A stretch of 64,000 bases of DNA. Source: Closterium sp. NIES-65. Taxonomy: Eukaryota; Streptophyta; Zygnematophyceae; Desmidiales; Closteriaceae. Location of the stretch: contig CANXME010002463.1 of NCBI GenBank assembly GCA_948144175.1, positions 496,001 to 560,000 of the forward strand, in the 5' to 3' direction. The position numbers and the translations under genes were made by a program. Of this stretch, positions 1-11,580 are shown piece after piece (positions within the stretch are counted from its first letter, which is position 1; the number at the start of each line of letters is the position of its first letter). The notes beneath the pieces are model-generated. The model saw only the letters and a list, made by a program, of their open reading frames with translations. It ran no database searches and was not told the DNA's origin.

Positions 1-821
1 CTGCTGGAGCTGGTACTGCTGGAGGTGCTAGCACGGCTGGTCCCAGAGGTGCTCGTACTGGAGGTACTGGAGCTGCTGGAGCTGGTGGTGCTGCACGAGC
101 TGGAGTTGTTGGAGGTGCTGGAGCCGCTGGTCTCGGCGGTGCTCGTACTGGAGGTATTGGAGCTGCTGGAGCTGGGGGTGCTGCTGGAGCTGGAGCTGCC
201 AGAGGTACTGGAGCTAGAGCTGCCGGAGGTACGGGAGCTGCTGGAGCCGCTGGTCCTGGAGGTGCTCGTACTGGAGGTACTGGAGCTGCTAGCGCTGGAA
301 GTGCTGCTGGAGCTGGAGTCGGAGGTGCTGCTGGAGCTGGAGCTGCTTGGAGCTGGCGGTGCTGCAGGAGTTGGAGCTAGAGGCGCTGGAGCTGGAGCGG
401 GTGGGGGTGCTGGTGCTGTCGGTGCTAGTTCTGGAGGTACTGTGCGACCGCGACCGTACTTCGTTCCTCTGCTTCAGCAGGTTCTTGGTCTCCCTCCTTC
501 TACTGGCCTTACTCCTCCCTTACTTTGTCCACCGCCTGACCAGTCCCAGCCGCAGTTACAGCCAGCCTCCCCGCTGCCTGCTCCGTCTTCTTACACTGAG
601 CAGCCCGGAGGTCTTACAGAGCGTCGTGAGCCTGCGTCTCGTCCTGCGTCGCCTGTTCGCTCTAGTCGTCATGTTCCGCGTCAGCGTCCTCCTCCTGTCC
701 CCGGCACACACCAGACGGCACTTCGTCCTTCTGTTCCACTGCGTGTCCCTCTGCCCTCTCCTCCTGCGTCCTCCCTTGCTGACGGTCCGGACCCGGAGTC
801 TGAGTCCCTTTGTGCTGCTAG
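1..821 (+). pseudogene. Copia A pol remnant: integrase-RT linker
   Basis: The first 430 bases encode degenerate Gly-Ala-Gly repeats in shifting frames. From about 440 the frame reads PRPYFVPLLQQVLGL followed by a Pro/Ser-rich stretch and ends at PESESLCAAS, closely matching the same part of elements B and D. It is cut by the 5' LTR of element B at 822. No catalytic domain lies in this part. Confidence 0.8.
817..821. repeat. Target site duplication of element B (GCTAG), left copy
   Basis: GCTAG directly precedes the LTR start TGTCAG at 822, and the same five bases follow the 3' LTR at 8455-8459. Five bases is the usual copia duplication length. Confidence 0.9.
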
Positions 822-949
822 TGTCAGAACATTATAGCTCATGCATATTGTGTAGGCTATAGTGGGGTAGCCCATAAGGGGTACAACCCAATTAGAGTTA
901 GTACTTGTACCCAATTCATTCATAGTTCATTCATTCTCGTTTCTTCTCA
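822..949 (+). repeat. 5' LTR of copia B
   Basis: A short 128-bp LTR starting TGTCAG and ending CTCA. It carries the conserved internal block with GTGGGGTAGCCCATAAGGGG, shared with the LTRs of A and D, and a pyrimidine-rich 3' end (TTCTCGTTTCTTCTCA). The LTR is expected to hold promoter and polyadenylation signals, but no clear TATA box is visible. Confidence 0.9.
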
Positions 950-965
950 TGGTATCGAGCAGGTT
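950..965 (+). promoter_or_regulatory. Primer-binding site of copia B (initiator tRNA-Met type)
   Basis: TGGTATCGAGCAGGTT begins immediately after the LTR. It resembles the common plant copia PBS TGGTATCAGAGC, complementary to the 3' end of initiator tRNA-Met, with one A missing. Confidence 0.75.
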
Positions 966-2098
966 CCCTAACGGGAACGATTCCTAGGGCCCACCACTAC
1001 AATTTTTTTTTCCTGCCCGGAGCGCGCTCCGCTTAGGCCCGAGTCGCGCCTCGTGTGCTTTCCTTACCGTCGCGCCCTCGCTAGGCCCCTCACAGCCCCG
1101 TCGCGTCGCCCTTAGCGGCCTCTCGCGGCCTCGTCGCGCTGCCCTAGCGGTCGCGTCGCACCGCCCTAACGGCCGCGTCGCGCCGCCCTAGCCGCCCTCA
1201 CGGCCCCCTAGCGGCCTCTTGCGGCCCCGATCCGCCGCCCTTGCGGCCTCGATCCGCCGCCCTTCGCGGCCCGTCGCCGCTCTCCCCATGCGCCCCCCCC
1301 CCTCGCCGCCCTTTCAAGGGCGGCCCCGTCGCCGCCCTTGCACGGCCCTGCCGCCGCCCTCCCTGCGGCTCTGTCGCCGCCCTCTTCAGCGGCCTGTCGC
1401 CGCCCTTCTCAGCGGCCCCGCCGTCTCCTTTCAGCGGCCCCGCCACTACCCCTGCAGCGGCCTCGTCGCCGCCCTTTCAGCGGCCCCGCCACCTCCTTTA
1501 AGCGGCCCCGCCGCCTCCTCTCGGCGGCCCCGCCGCCTCCTCTCCGCGGCCCCGCCGCCTCCTCTCGGCGGCCCAGCCGCCTCCTCTCAGCGGCCCCGTA
1601 CGCCGCCCACTCAGCGGCCCTTCCGCCGCCTCCTTTGCGGCCCCGCCGAGCCACCCAGCAGCAGAGCCGCCGAGCCGCCGAGCAGCCGAGCCCCCGAGCC
1701 GCCGAGCCGCCGAGCCGCCGAGCAGCCGAGCCGCTGAGCCGCCCAGCAGCCGAGCCGCCGAGCCGCCCTGCACCCGTGCCGTCGAGCCGCCCAGCAGCCG
1801 AGCCGCCGAGCCGCCGAGCCACCGAGCCGCCCAGCAGCCGAGCCGCCGAGCCGCCAAGCAGCCGAGCCGCTGAGCCGCCCAGCAGCCGAGCCGCCGAGCC
1901 GCCCAGCAGCCGAGCCGCCGAGCCGCCCAGCAGCCGAGCCGCCGAGCCGCCCAGCTGCCGAGCCGCCTACCGCCCAGCTGCCGAGCCGCCGAGTCGCCCT
2001 GCAGCCGAGCCGCCCGAGCCGCCCTGTCTGGTAAGAGCAGCGCCTCTATCACTGCACTGCCCTCACCCTGCTGTTCGCGCTGCTAGTCTACTGCTGTC
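966..2098 (+). repeat. GC-rich repetitive leader of copia B
   Basis: About 1.1 kb between PBS and gag with no credible gene. From about 1020 to 1640 it is built of degenerate CGGCCCCGCCGCC-like units, and from 1640 to 2030 of a CCGAGCCGC unit. Long ORFs exist in several frames on both strands here, but they only translate the repeat. Elements C and D have leaders of the same style with different unit sequences. Confidence 0.8.
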
Positions 2099-5000
2099 AT
2101 GGCTACCCCTAGTGTCCTCGCTTTTGACGCTGAGGGTCGGGCCATTGACTTTGACGTCTGGATAGATGACCTGCAGCTTTTCTTACAGTGCGATAGGGCG
2201 GACGGTCTCTCTCTCTTTGACCTCACCTCTGGTGCCTCTCCTGCCCCTGCTGCTGATGCTGACGCCACTGTCCGCTCACAGTGGGCCACGCGCGATGCTG
2301 CTGCACGTCTTGCTGTGCCTCGCCACCTGCCTACCTCTGAGCGTGCGCACTTTAGCCAGTACAAGAGTGCTCAGACCTTGTACGACGCTGTAGTTGCATG
2401 CTACTCCTCCCCTGCCACTGCTGCACTGAGCCGCCTCATGCTACCGTACCTCTTCCCTGACCTTGCTACCTTTCCCACAGTCGCTGACCTCATTACGCAC
2501 CTCCGCACTAGTGACACTCGCTACCGCGCTGCGCTTCCTGCTGAGTTCTACGCCAAGAACCTCCCCCCCCATGTACATCACTCTCTACTACATAGTCACC
2601 CGCCTCCCTGACTCCCTTCGCGTAGTCAGGGACCACTTTCTCTCAGTTTGTCCCACCACTCTCACTGTTGACCTCCTCGAGAAGGACCTCCTAGCAGCGG
2701 AGAAGAGCATAGTGGCTGTAGGAGCCTCTCGTGGTGACCCTCGCACCCCCATCTTTGAGGGGTGTTCCCCCTCCCCTCTTTTGCCCTCTATTGCCTCTAC
2801 TGGTGCGGCCGACCTCGTTGGTCTGGAGTCGGTCGGTGCGGCGTCTACCCCTAGTGGGAAGCATCGCTCTAGCAGGGGCAAGGGGGGCAGGGGCGCTGGA
2901 GGAGCTAGCGGGGGCGGTGGAGGCGGCGGAGGAGGCAGTGGAGGGGGTGGGGGTGGTGGTGGGAGTGGTGGCGGGGGTGGAGGTGTCGGCGGCGGCAGTG
3001 GAGGCGGAGGCGGCGGCGGCGGTGGCGGTGGGAGCGGAGGTGGTGGAGGTGGCGGAGGTGGAGGAGGCGGTGGCAGAGGAGGAGGAGGAGGAGGAGGTCG
3101 TGGCTCTTCGCAGAGGAGTGGCTCCGGTGGTGGTCAGCGCCAACAGCAGCAGCGTAGTCGGGAGACCCTGTCCCCTCAGCAGCTCCGTGAGTGGTACGCT
3201 GCACGCCAGCGGGGTGGGGGTACTGGTCCGTGCACCTACGTCCTGCGCACCAGCGACCGTGCGGGTGAGCAGTGTGGGGGTGCGCACCCCACCCAACGCT
3301 GCCTTGGCCGCCTGACGGACGCTTGGCGTCACCAGTTCCCTGAGGCCACTGAGATTCCTCGCTGGGGCGAGCTGTCTAGGGCGGGGGTTTCCATCTTTGA
3401 CCTTGACTTTGATGCAATTCTTGCTGCTATGTATACTGTGTCTATTAGTGAGGAGGGTGACTGTTACCGATGTTTCCCGCCCGACCCGGGCATTGAGACT
3501 GCTGCTCTAGGTGCTGGTGAGGCTGCTGCTCTTGGTGCTAGCGAGGCTGCTGCTCTAGGTGCTATTGCGTCTGCTTCCTCCGGTACTCGTGAGTCTGCGC
3601 TCTCAGGTACTGCGTCGGCCTCGGCCTCCCACACCTTCACACTTGACTCGGGGGCTTCTCGCTCCTTCTTTCGAGACCGCACCACACTCACACCGGTTGG
3701 TCGGCCAGTTGAGGTCTCCCTGGCAGACCCCTCTGGGGGTCCTGTCCTTGCTCACTTCTCCACTGTCCTCCCGTGTCCGGCGGCCCCCTCTGGCACCCTG
3801 TCTGGTCTTTACCTCCCCTCGTTCTCTACGAACTTGGTGAGTGGTGCTGACCTACAAGATGCGGGGGTTCACCAGTTCACTCCTGCGAGTCATCGGGTGA
3901 CCCACTGCACGGACGCTCGGACAGGCCGACACCTGGCCACGTTTACACGTCGGCCGGGGTCGAGCCTGTACACAATGACCACTGCGTCTCCTCCAGTCCC
4001 TGCGTCTGGTCAGGTAGCTGCGTCGAGTAAGGTGTTAGCTGCAGCGTCCAGGTCTGGTCCTGAGCCTGCCCCCTGCTCGTAACGCCTCCTATCTCACGAG
4101 ACTCTCCTCTGGCACCACTGCCTTGGTCACCCCTCCCTGCTTCGTCTTCGAAGCATGGCCTCCCGTGTCCTTGTCTCTGGTCTTCCCCGGTCCTTCCCTC
4201 CCCTTCCTCCAGGGCCTGGCCCTACCTGCGTCCCCTGTGTCGAGGGGCGGCAGCGGGCTATCCCTCACTCCTCCCAGTTTCCTCCGACAGAGGCCCCGCT
4301 GCAGACGCTTCACATGGACGTGTGGGGCCCGGCCCGCGTCCGTGGACAGGGTCACGAGCGCTACTTCCTGCTGGTGGTTGACGACTACTCGCGTTACACC
4401 ACAGTCTTCCCCTTTCCCAGCAAGGGTGATGTCACTGAGGTGTTGATCGAATGGATCCGCGCAGCTCGTCTCCAGCTCAGGCGGAGCTTTGGCTCGGACT
4501 TTCCTGTTCTGCGTCCGCACCCTGACAGAGGCGGAGAGTTCTCCTCTGGCCTTCTACGAGCCTACTGTCGTGCACGAGGCATCCGTCAGACCTTCACGCT
4601 TCCGGACTCTCCACAGAAAAATGGGATTGCTGAGCGCCGCATTGGCATGGTCACGGACGTCGCCCGTACGTCCATGATGCATGCGGCTGCCCCCCATTTT
4701 CTGTGGTCGTTTGCGGTTCAGTAAGCGGCGCATCAGATCAACCTTCAGCCCAGGGTCTCCATGCCGGAGACCTCCCCAACTTTGCTGTGGACGGGGAAGG
4801 TTGGCGATGCGTCTGCGTTCCGTGTCTGGGGATCTCGGGCGTTTGTCCGCGACTTGTCTGCGGACAAGCTGTCTCCTCGTGCTGATCCTTGCGTCTTCCT
4901 GGGTTTCCCCCCTGACGCGCCAGGGTGGCAGTTCTACCACCCCACCTCTCGCCGTGTTCTGTCCTCCCAGGACGTTACTTTTGACGAGTCGGTCCCCTAC

Positions 5001-8000
5001 TACCGTCTCTTCCCCTACCGCACTCCGTCCCTCCCCCCGCCACCGCTCTTCCTTGTACCAGGTCCCCCCCCGGTAGACCCCCTCCCCCCTCAGGGTCCTG
5101 CCCCTTCAGGTGTGTCCCAGGTAGACGCTGTTGAGCCTGTCGAGTTCGCTGGTGACTTTGGTGCTGCTGAGGGTGCTGAGCCTGGGGGTGCTGACTTTGG
5201 GGGTGCTGAGCGTGTGGGTGCTACGCCTGGGGGTGCTGAGCCTGAGGGTACTACGACTGGGGGTGCTGAGCCTGGGGGTGCTGAGTCTGGGGGTGCTGAG
5301 CCTGGGGGTGCTACGCCTGGGGGTGCTGAGCCTAGGGGTGCTGAGCGTGGGGGTGCTACGCCTGGAGGTGATGAGCCTGGGGGTGCTGAGCCTAGGGGTG
5401 CTACGCCTGGAGGTGCTGAGCCTAGGGGTGCGGAGCCTGAGGGAGCTGGGCCTGCTGGTGCTGTGCCTGGCGTTTCTCCGGGTGCTTCTTCTCGCCGGGA
5501 GCCACTCTCTCCACATGAGCTGCGTGAGTGGTTTGCCCAGCGCTGGAGGCGAGCTGCTGGAGCTGGAGGTGCTGCGGGTACTGGAGGTTCTGTTGCTGCT
5601 GAGGGAGCTGGTGCCACAGGTCCTGGAGGTGCTCGTATTGGGAGTAATGGAGCTGCTAGACCCGCGGGTACTTCTGGAGCTGGAGCTGCTGCGGGTGTTG
5701 GCGCGGAGGCTACTGCTGTCGGTCCTGGAGGCGGTCCTGCTGGGGGTACTACTGGTGCTGCTAGAGGTACTGGAGCTGGAGCTGCTATTGGTGCTGGTGC
5801 TGCCACTAGGGGTGCTGGTGCTGTCCCTGCTGTTTCAGGAGTTGCCGCGCGGCCTTGGCCGTACTTTGTTCCGCTCCTTCAGCAGGTTCTTGAACTCCCG
5901 TCTTCTACTGGTCCTCCTCCTCCCTTAGAGTGTCCAGAGCCTGTCCCGTCGCAGTTACAGCTACAGCCGGCCTCCCCACTGCCTGCTCTGTCTCCCTACA
6001 CTGGTCCTACTGGAGGTCTTGCTGAGCGTCGTGAGCCTGCGTCTCGCCCTGCGTCGCCGGTCCGTGCTGCTCGCACTAGTGGTCGCGGTTCGCGTCAGCG
6101 TCCTCCTCCTGTCCCTAGCACGCACCGGATGTCTCTGCGTCCGTCCACTGCTCCTCTGCGTGCCCCTTTGCCTTCTCCTCTTATGTATTCTCTTCCTGCT
6201 CTTGCCGACCCGGAGTCGGACTCTCTTCGTGCTGCCAGTCCTACTGTCACGCGTCTCCTTGCTACTGTTGTCACTGACCCTTCCTTTGAGTCCACTGATG
6301 CGTCTGCCCTAGTTGCTGAGCTCGTCGACTTTGCTGCTCGCTGTCGCCTAGACTACGCCGCCAGTCTTGTTGCTGAGTCTGAGTCTGTCTGTCCTCCGTC
6401 CGTCGGGGGTGAGTGTGCCCTTGGCACGGACGTCCTCGAGGACAGGCACGAGGAGTTCCAGTGCTTGGCCGCTGCTTCACCTCATCTCGTGTCCGTACTG
6501 CTTAACCCTGAGGGAGACCCGGATGCACTTGACATCCCGACTCCGCGCTCTTACGCGGAGGCGATAGAGGGTCCCTACTCCTCTCAGTGGCAGGCAGCTA
6601 TGGACGCAGAGATGGCTTCCTGGAAGTCCACAGGCACCTACGTTGACGCTGTTCCCCCTCCTGGGGCGAACATCGTCAGTGGCATGTGGATTTTCAGGGT
6701 GAAGCGACCGCCGGGTTCTCCGCCTGTCTTCAAGGCGCGTTACGTGGCTCGTGGCTTCAGTCAGCGGCAGGGAGTTGACTACTTTCAGACCTTCTCTCCC
6801 ACCCCAAAGATGACCACTCTTCGGGTACTACTGCACATAGCTGCTCACCGTGACTACGAGCTACACTCTCTTGACTTCAGCACTGCTTTCTTGCAGGGCA
6901 ACCTGCAAGAGGAGATCTGGCTGCGACGCCAACCTGGTTTCACTGGGTCTTTTCCTCCTGGCACCCAGTGGAGCCTCCGGCGGCCAGTCTACGGTCTCCG
7001 CCAGGCACCGCGTGAGTGGCACGACACACTGAGGACTACACTTGCGGCTCTTGGGTTTGCTCCCTCTACAGCCGACCCGTCGCTGTTTCTGCGCACCGAC
7101 ACTTCTTTGCCGCCGTTCTACATCCTCGTGTACGTCGACGACTCGGTCTTTACCACAGCTGACACTGCTGGACTCGCCCACGTGAAGTCCGAGCTGCAGA
7201 AGAGACATACGTGCACTGACGTGGGTGAACTGCGCAGCTACCTTGGCTTGCAGATCACTTGGGACAGAGCACGCCGCACCATTACCCTGACTCAGTCACA
7301 CATGGTGCAGCAGGTCCTTCAGCGCTTCGGCTTCATGTACTCCTCGCCTCAGGCCACTCCTCTGCCTACTCGCCACTCGCTCTCAGCTCTGCCTTCGGAT
7401 GAGTCCGTAGAGTCGAGTGGCCCGTACCCAGAGCTTGTTGGCTGCCTCATGTACCTGATGACCTGCACACGACCTGACCTTGCATACCCTCTTAGCATTC
7501 TCGCACGCTATGTTGCTCCTGGGAGACACAGACCGGAGCACATGGCTGCAGCGAAGAGGGTGTTGCGCTACTTGTGCAGTACGTTGGGCATGGGGCTTGT
7601 GCTTGGAGGGCAGAGTCCAGTGGTCCTAACTGGGCACGCAGACGCTTCTTGGGCAGACGACCAGGCTACGCAGCGGTCGTCACAGGGTTACACCTTCAGC
7701 CTTGGTTCCGGCTCTGTTTCGTGGCGGGCTACTCGCTCGTCTTCTGTTCTCGACTCCAGTTGTGAGGCTGAGATCTATGCCGGGGCCATGGCTGCACAGG
7801 AGCTTCGTTGGCTCACCTACCTGCTGACTGACCTTGGAGAGCCGCCTCGTTCTCCTCCAGTGCTGTACGTAGACAACAAGGCCATGCTGGCCTTGTGTCG
7901 GGAGCAGCGACTGGAGCACAGAACGAAGCGCATTGCTCTCCGCTACTTTCTTGCTCGTGAGCTGCAGCAGCGTGGTCAGCTGCGTCTTGCGTACGTGGCC

Positions 8001-8114
8001 TCTGAGGCCAACACTGCTGATATCTTCACCAAGGCGCTTGCGCCTTGTGACCATCAGTGCTTCTGTACTCAGCTGGGCCTTGTGCCTACCTTGCCTCACT
8101 TGCTCACCTCTTGA
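2099..8114 (+). pseudogene. Copia B gag-pol, frameshifted
   Basis: Gag starts MATPSVLAFDAEGRAIDF at 2099. After a C-run at about 2567 the frame changes, then stays open in one frame to 8114 except for TAA at 4080 and TAA at 4722. Domains in order: UBN2-like Gag; a poly-Gly tract (about 2900-3120); an unusual Cys/His knuckle; aspartic protease (LDSGASRSFF); integrase zinc part and core (MDVWGP, HPDRGGEF in place of the usual HSDRGGEF); a Gly/Glu/Pro-rich linker; RT with YVDDS where the siblings have YVDDL; RNase H (DNKAMLALCRE); C-terminal HTADIFTKAL-type end (NTADIFTKAL). The stops make full Gag-Pol synthesis unlikely. Confidence 0.9.
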
Positions 8115-8326
8115 CCTTGCTTGTACTGTTACATATATATATACCTGCTCTTGCTTGTCTAGCCTTTTTCATATATATGTACTTCTGCATGTAAACTGGC
8201 CTTGTGGCCTTGAACTTGTGCTCGGAATGTGTGGTGACTTTGTGATCCACCCTGAGCTTGCTTTGCTTTGCTTTGCTTGACTGGTCTTGTGACCCCTTGT
8301 TCTCCCCCACTTTGCCTATGGGGGTG

Positions 8327-8459
8327 TGTCAGAACATTATAGCTCATGCATATTGTGTAAGCTATAGTGGGGTAGCCCATAAGGGGTACAACCCAATTAG
8401 GGTTAGTACTTGTACCCAATTCATTCATAGTTCATTCATTCTCGTTTCTTCTCTGCTAG
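8327..8459 (+). repeat. 3' LTR of copia B plus right target duplication
   Basis: The LTR occupies 8327-8454 and is followed by GCTAG at 8455-8459. The polypurine tract ATGGGGGTG lies directly upstream (8318-8326). The last base is T where the 5' LTR has A, so the canonical CA end is mutated. Confidence 0.9.
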
Positions 8460-10290
8460 TCATACTGTCACGCGTCTCTGGCCGCTGTTGTCATTGACAC
8501 TTCGTTTGAGTATACTGCTGCGTCTGCTCTTGTTGCTGAGCTGGTTGACTTTGCTGCTTGCTGTCGTCTTGACTACGCCGCTAGTCTTATTGCTGAGTCT
8601 GAGTCCGTCTGTCCTCCGTTTGTCGGGGTGAGTGTGCTCTTGGCACGGACGTCCTTGAGGACAGGCAGTAGGACTTTGAGTGTTTTGCAGCTGCTGTACC
8701 TCATCTCGTGTCCATGCTGATTGCACCTAAGGGAGACCCGGATGCACCAGACATCCCGACCCCGCGCTCTTACGCAGAGGCGATAGAGGGTCCCTACTCC
8801 TCTCAGTGGCAGTGAGCAATGGACGTAGAGATGGCATCCTAGTAGTCCACAGGCATTTACGTCGACGAGTTTCCCCCACCTGGGGCGAACATCGTCAGTG
8901 GCATGTGAATTTTCAGGGTGAAGCGGCCGCCGGGTTCTCCGCATGTCTTCAAGGCGTGTTATGTTGCACGAGGCTTCAGCCAGCGACAAGGAGTTGACTT
9001 CTTCCACACCTTCTCCCCTACCTCGAATATGACTAATTTTTGGGTGTTGCTGCACGTCGCCGCTCAGCGTGACTACGAGCTTCACTCTCTTGACTTAAGC
9101 ACTGCTTTCTTACAGGGCAGCCTGCACGAGGAGATCTAGCTGCGCCACCCATCTGACTTCACTGGGTCGTTTCCTGCAGGTACCCAGTGGAGCCTCCGAC
9201 GGCCAGTCTACGGTCTCCGCTAGGCGCCTCACGAGTGGCACGACACACTAAGGACGACGCTTGCGACTCTTGGGTTTGCTCCTTCGACTGCTGACCCGTT
9301 GCTGTTTCTGCGCAACGACACTTCGCTACCGCCGTTCTACATTCTCTTGTACATTGACGACTTGGTCTTTGCCAATGCTGACACTGCTGGACTGGCCCAC
9401 GTGAAGTCGGAGCTACAGAAGAGACACACGTGCACAGACCTGGGTAAACTGCGTAGCTATCTGGGCTTGCAGGTCATCCAGGACAGAGCACAGCGCACCA
9501 TTACCTTGACTCAGTCACACATGGTGCAGCAGGTCCTTGAGCGCTTCGACTTCCAGTACTCCTCGCCTCAGTCCACTCCTCCGCCTACCGGTCACTCGCT
9601 CTCAGCTCTGCCTTCGGATGAGTCCGTAGAGCCGAGTGGCCCGTATCCAGAGCTTGTGGGCTGCCTCATGTACCTGATGACCTGGACTCGATCTGACCTT
9701 GCTTACCCTCATAGCATCCTGGCACGCTACGTTGCGCCGAGGAGACACCGACCAGAGCACTGGAAGGCCGACTAAGAGGGTGATGCGCTACTTGTGCAGT
9801 ACATCGCGCATAGGGCTCGTGCTTGGAGGACGGGCTCGAGTTGTCCTCACTGGTCACGCAGACGCTTCTTGGGTTGACGACTTGGCTACGCAGCGGTCGT
9901 CATAGGGTCACACCTTCAGCGTTGGCTCCGGCTCTGTTTCGTGGCGGCTACCCGCTTGTCTTCTGTTCTCGGCTCTAGTTGTGAGGCTGAGATCTACGCA
10001 GGGGCCATGGCTGCACAGGAGTTACGCTGGCTCACCTATCTGTTGACCGACTTGGGAGAGCTGCCTCGTTCTCCTCAAGTTCTGAACGTCGACAACAAGC
10101 ACTTTCTCCGAGCTACTTCCTTGCTCGAGAGTTGCAGCAGCGTGGTTAGCTTCGTCTTGTTTACGTGTCCTCTCAGGCCAAGACCGTTGATATCTTCACC
10201 AAGGCACTTCAGGCTTGTGATCATCAGCGTTTCTGTACTGTTCTAGGGCTTGTGCCTACTTTGCCTCACTTCTTGACTTTGCTTGTACTG
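8455..10290 (+). pseudogene. Copia A RT-RNase H remnant
   Basis: Resumes the pol of element A after the nested insertion. Recognisable pieces are the RT N-terminus (RPPGSPHVFKACYVARGF near 8920), LHSLDLSTAFLQG, and the active site read as YIDDLVF near 9350. The rest runs through LTQSHMVQQVLERF, YLMTWTRSDLAY and an RNase H stretch broken near 9780, 9900 and 10100. Several in-frame stops and frameshifts and a deletion in RNase H show long decay. Confidence 0.88.
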
Positions 10291-10509
10291 TGATCTATAT
10301 ACATATACTTGCATGCTTACACTTGCTAGGTTTTGATCACTATACTGCTTGTTCTCCTGTATATCTATAACTCTGCATATGAACTAGCCTTTTGGCCATT
10401 TGCTTGTGCTTAGTCTGCGTGGTGACTTTGTGATCCACCCTGAGCTTGCTTTGTTTTTCTTGACCGGTCTTGTGACCTGTTGTTCTCCCCCACTTTTCCT
10501 ATGGAGGTG

Positions 10510-10639
10510 TGTCAAACTTATATGTTGCTGATACTGTAGGCTGTAGTGGGGTAGCCCATATGGGGTACAACCCAATTAGGGTTAGCAGTTGTACCCATCC
10601 TGCTGTTAGTCATTTCATTCTCGTTCGTTACTTCTGACA
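10510..10639 (+). repeat. 3' LTR of copia A
   Basis: Starts TGTCAAAC and ends TTCTGACA, 130 bp, with the family block GTAGTGGGGTAGCCCATATGGGG. Preceded by the conserved 3' UTR text (TGTGATCCACCCTGAGC) and a short purine tract. The matching 5' LTR is outside the window. Confidence 0.85.
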
Positions 10640-11203
10640 CTGCGAAGTTGCTGCAACAGTTCGCTACGAGAGAGAACGCGAGGACAGCGGCTCCTAGGTG
10701 CTAAGGGGCGTGAGTCCCTACGAGTGCAAAAAATCAAAAGTTTATTTCTCTGGGTGCGGAGATGCGCGGTCCGAAAAAATATTGGCTCTGAATGCCAAGT
10801 GTTGTGGTGCAATGGAACGAGATTGCGAGGATCAGGGCTCTTACTAGGATTCAGGCCCGTCTGACATCCTCCCCCAAAAAAAATCGTTTCGTCTGACCTT
10901 GAGACGGGCAAAATTTCATGGTATGTTTTTTCAGATGAAAGTTGGAGCTATGTCTGTTTTTTAAGACGATTTTTGTTGCATGGTCTGATTGCACTCTACA
11001 CTGGCCAGCCATAATACGGTAGAAATCGGAGTTCACAAGTACGAAATGAATAAGTCGCTGACTAATATGACAAGCGTGACCACTGACCAGCCAGGTGGCG
11101 AGGGGGACTAGTACAGGGGGAGGACCGTGCTCTGTTGAATTTGTGCGACGATCAGGGGGAATGAACTGGGGCTGGGAGAGGATCGAGGGATTGGGGGAGA
11201 GTG

Positions 11204-11205
<2 letters not shown>

Positions 11206-11240
<35 letters not shown>
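11206..11240. repeat. Poly-G tract (35 bases)
   Basis: An uninterrupted run of G inside the hAT-like element, followed by further G-rich stretches to 11440. The exact length is unlikely to be reliable. Confidence 0.9.
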
Positions 11241-11447
11241 CGTGTTGACTGGTAGAGGAGCGAGGTTGCCTGCGGGGGGGCTGGGCTGCTAGAGGAGCGA
11301 GGGACTTCGGGGAGGCTCCTGGTACTGTACAGTCGAGGAACGAGAGACTGGGGGTGGGGGGGGGTTTGCAGGAGGGGTGAGGGACTTGAGGGGGCAGGGG
11401 GGAAGGAGACGGGAGGGGAAAAGAAGGGTGGGGGGGGGGGTGGGTAC

Positions 11448-11564
11448 TGTCAAATATTATAGCCTGTAGTGGGTTGGGCTATATGGGGTACAACTAGTTA
11501 GGGTTAGGTGATGTACCCCAATTCTGTCAATACAACGCATTCCGCTGTAGTTCTCATTCTGACA
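11448..11564 (+). repeat. 5' LTR of copia C
   Basis: 117 bp from TGTCAAAT to TCTGACA. It shares the GTAGTGGGTTGGGCTATATGG block with the other families in diverged form. It matches the 3' LTR base for base as far as I can see. Confidence 0.92.
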
Positions 11565-11580
11565 TGGTATCAGCAGTAGG
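11565..11580 (+). promoter_or_regulatory. Primer-binding site of copia C
   Basis: TGGTATCAGCAGTAGG follows the LTR directly and fits the initiator tRNA-Met type PBS of plant copia elements. Confidence 0.75.

Larger units (their letters stand above)
822..8454 (+). mobile_element. Copia element B, full length, inserted in element A
   Basis: A complete Ty1/copia element of about 7.6 kb: 128-bp LTRs (822-949 and 8327-8454), PBS, long GC-rich leader, gag-pol and a purine-rich tract just before the 3' LTR. The GCTAG duplication on both sides confirms a true insertion. The coding region has one frame change and two in-frame stops, so this copy is probably not autonomous. The LTRs differ at only a few places, so it is younger than element A. 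Confidence 0.93.
1..10639 (+). mobile_element. Copia element A, old, split by element B; left end outside window
   Basis: The outer copy of a nested pair of Ty1/copia LTR retrotransposons. Bases 1-821 hold the Gly/Ala-rich linker between integrase and reverse transcriptase, and 8455-10290 hold the RT and RNase H part. The two halves join in protein sense (ESLCAAS then a TVTRL-like start) once element B and one copy of its GCTAG target duplication are removed. A 3' LTR ends it at 10639. Many stops and frameshifts show that it is a dead, old copy. Its 5' LTR and gag lie to the left of the window. Confidence 0.85.

Noticed and set aside
1219..2165. Several long ORFs on both strands in the copia B leader
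   Set aside because: Pure translations of GC-rich repeats in all frames; no family and no conservation in the leader of C.
4080..4724. In-frame TAA codons in copia B as programmed readthrough sites
   Set aside because: The siblings D and C have sense codons at these places, and the two stops are inside the pol domains, so simple mutation is the better explanation.
5090..6312. Long plus- and minus-strand ORFs rich in Leu, Ser or Pro within copia pol
   Set aside because: Shadows of the Gly/Ala/Pro-rich linker of gag-pol, which is in another frame and matches its siblings.
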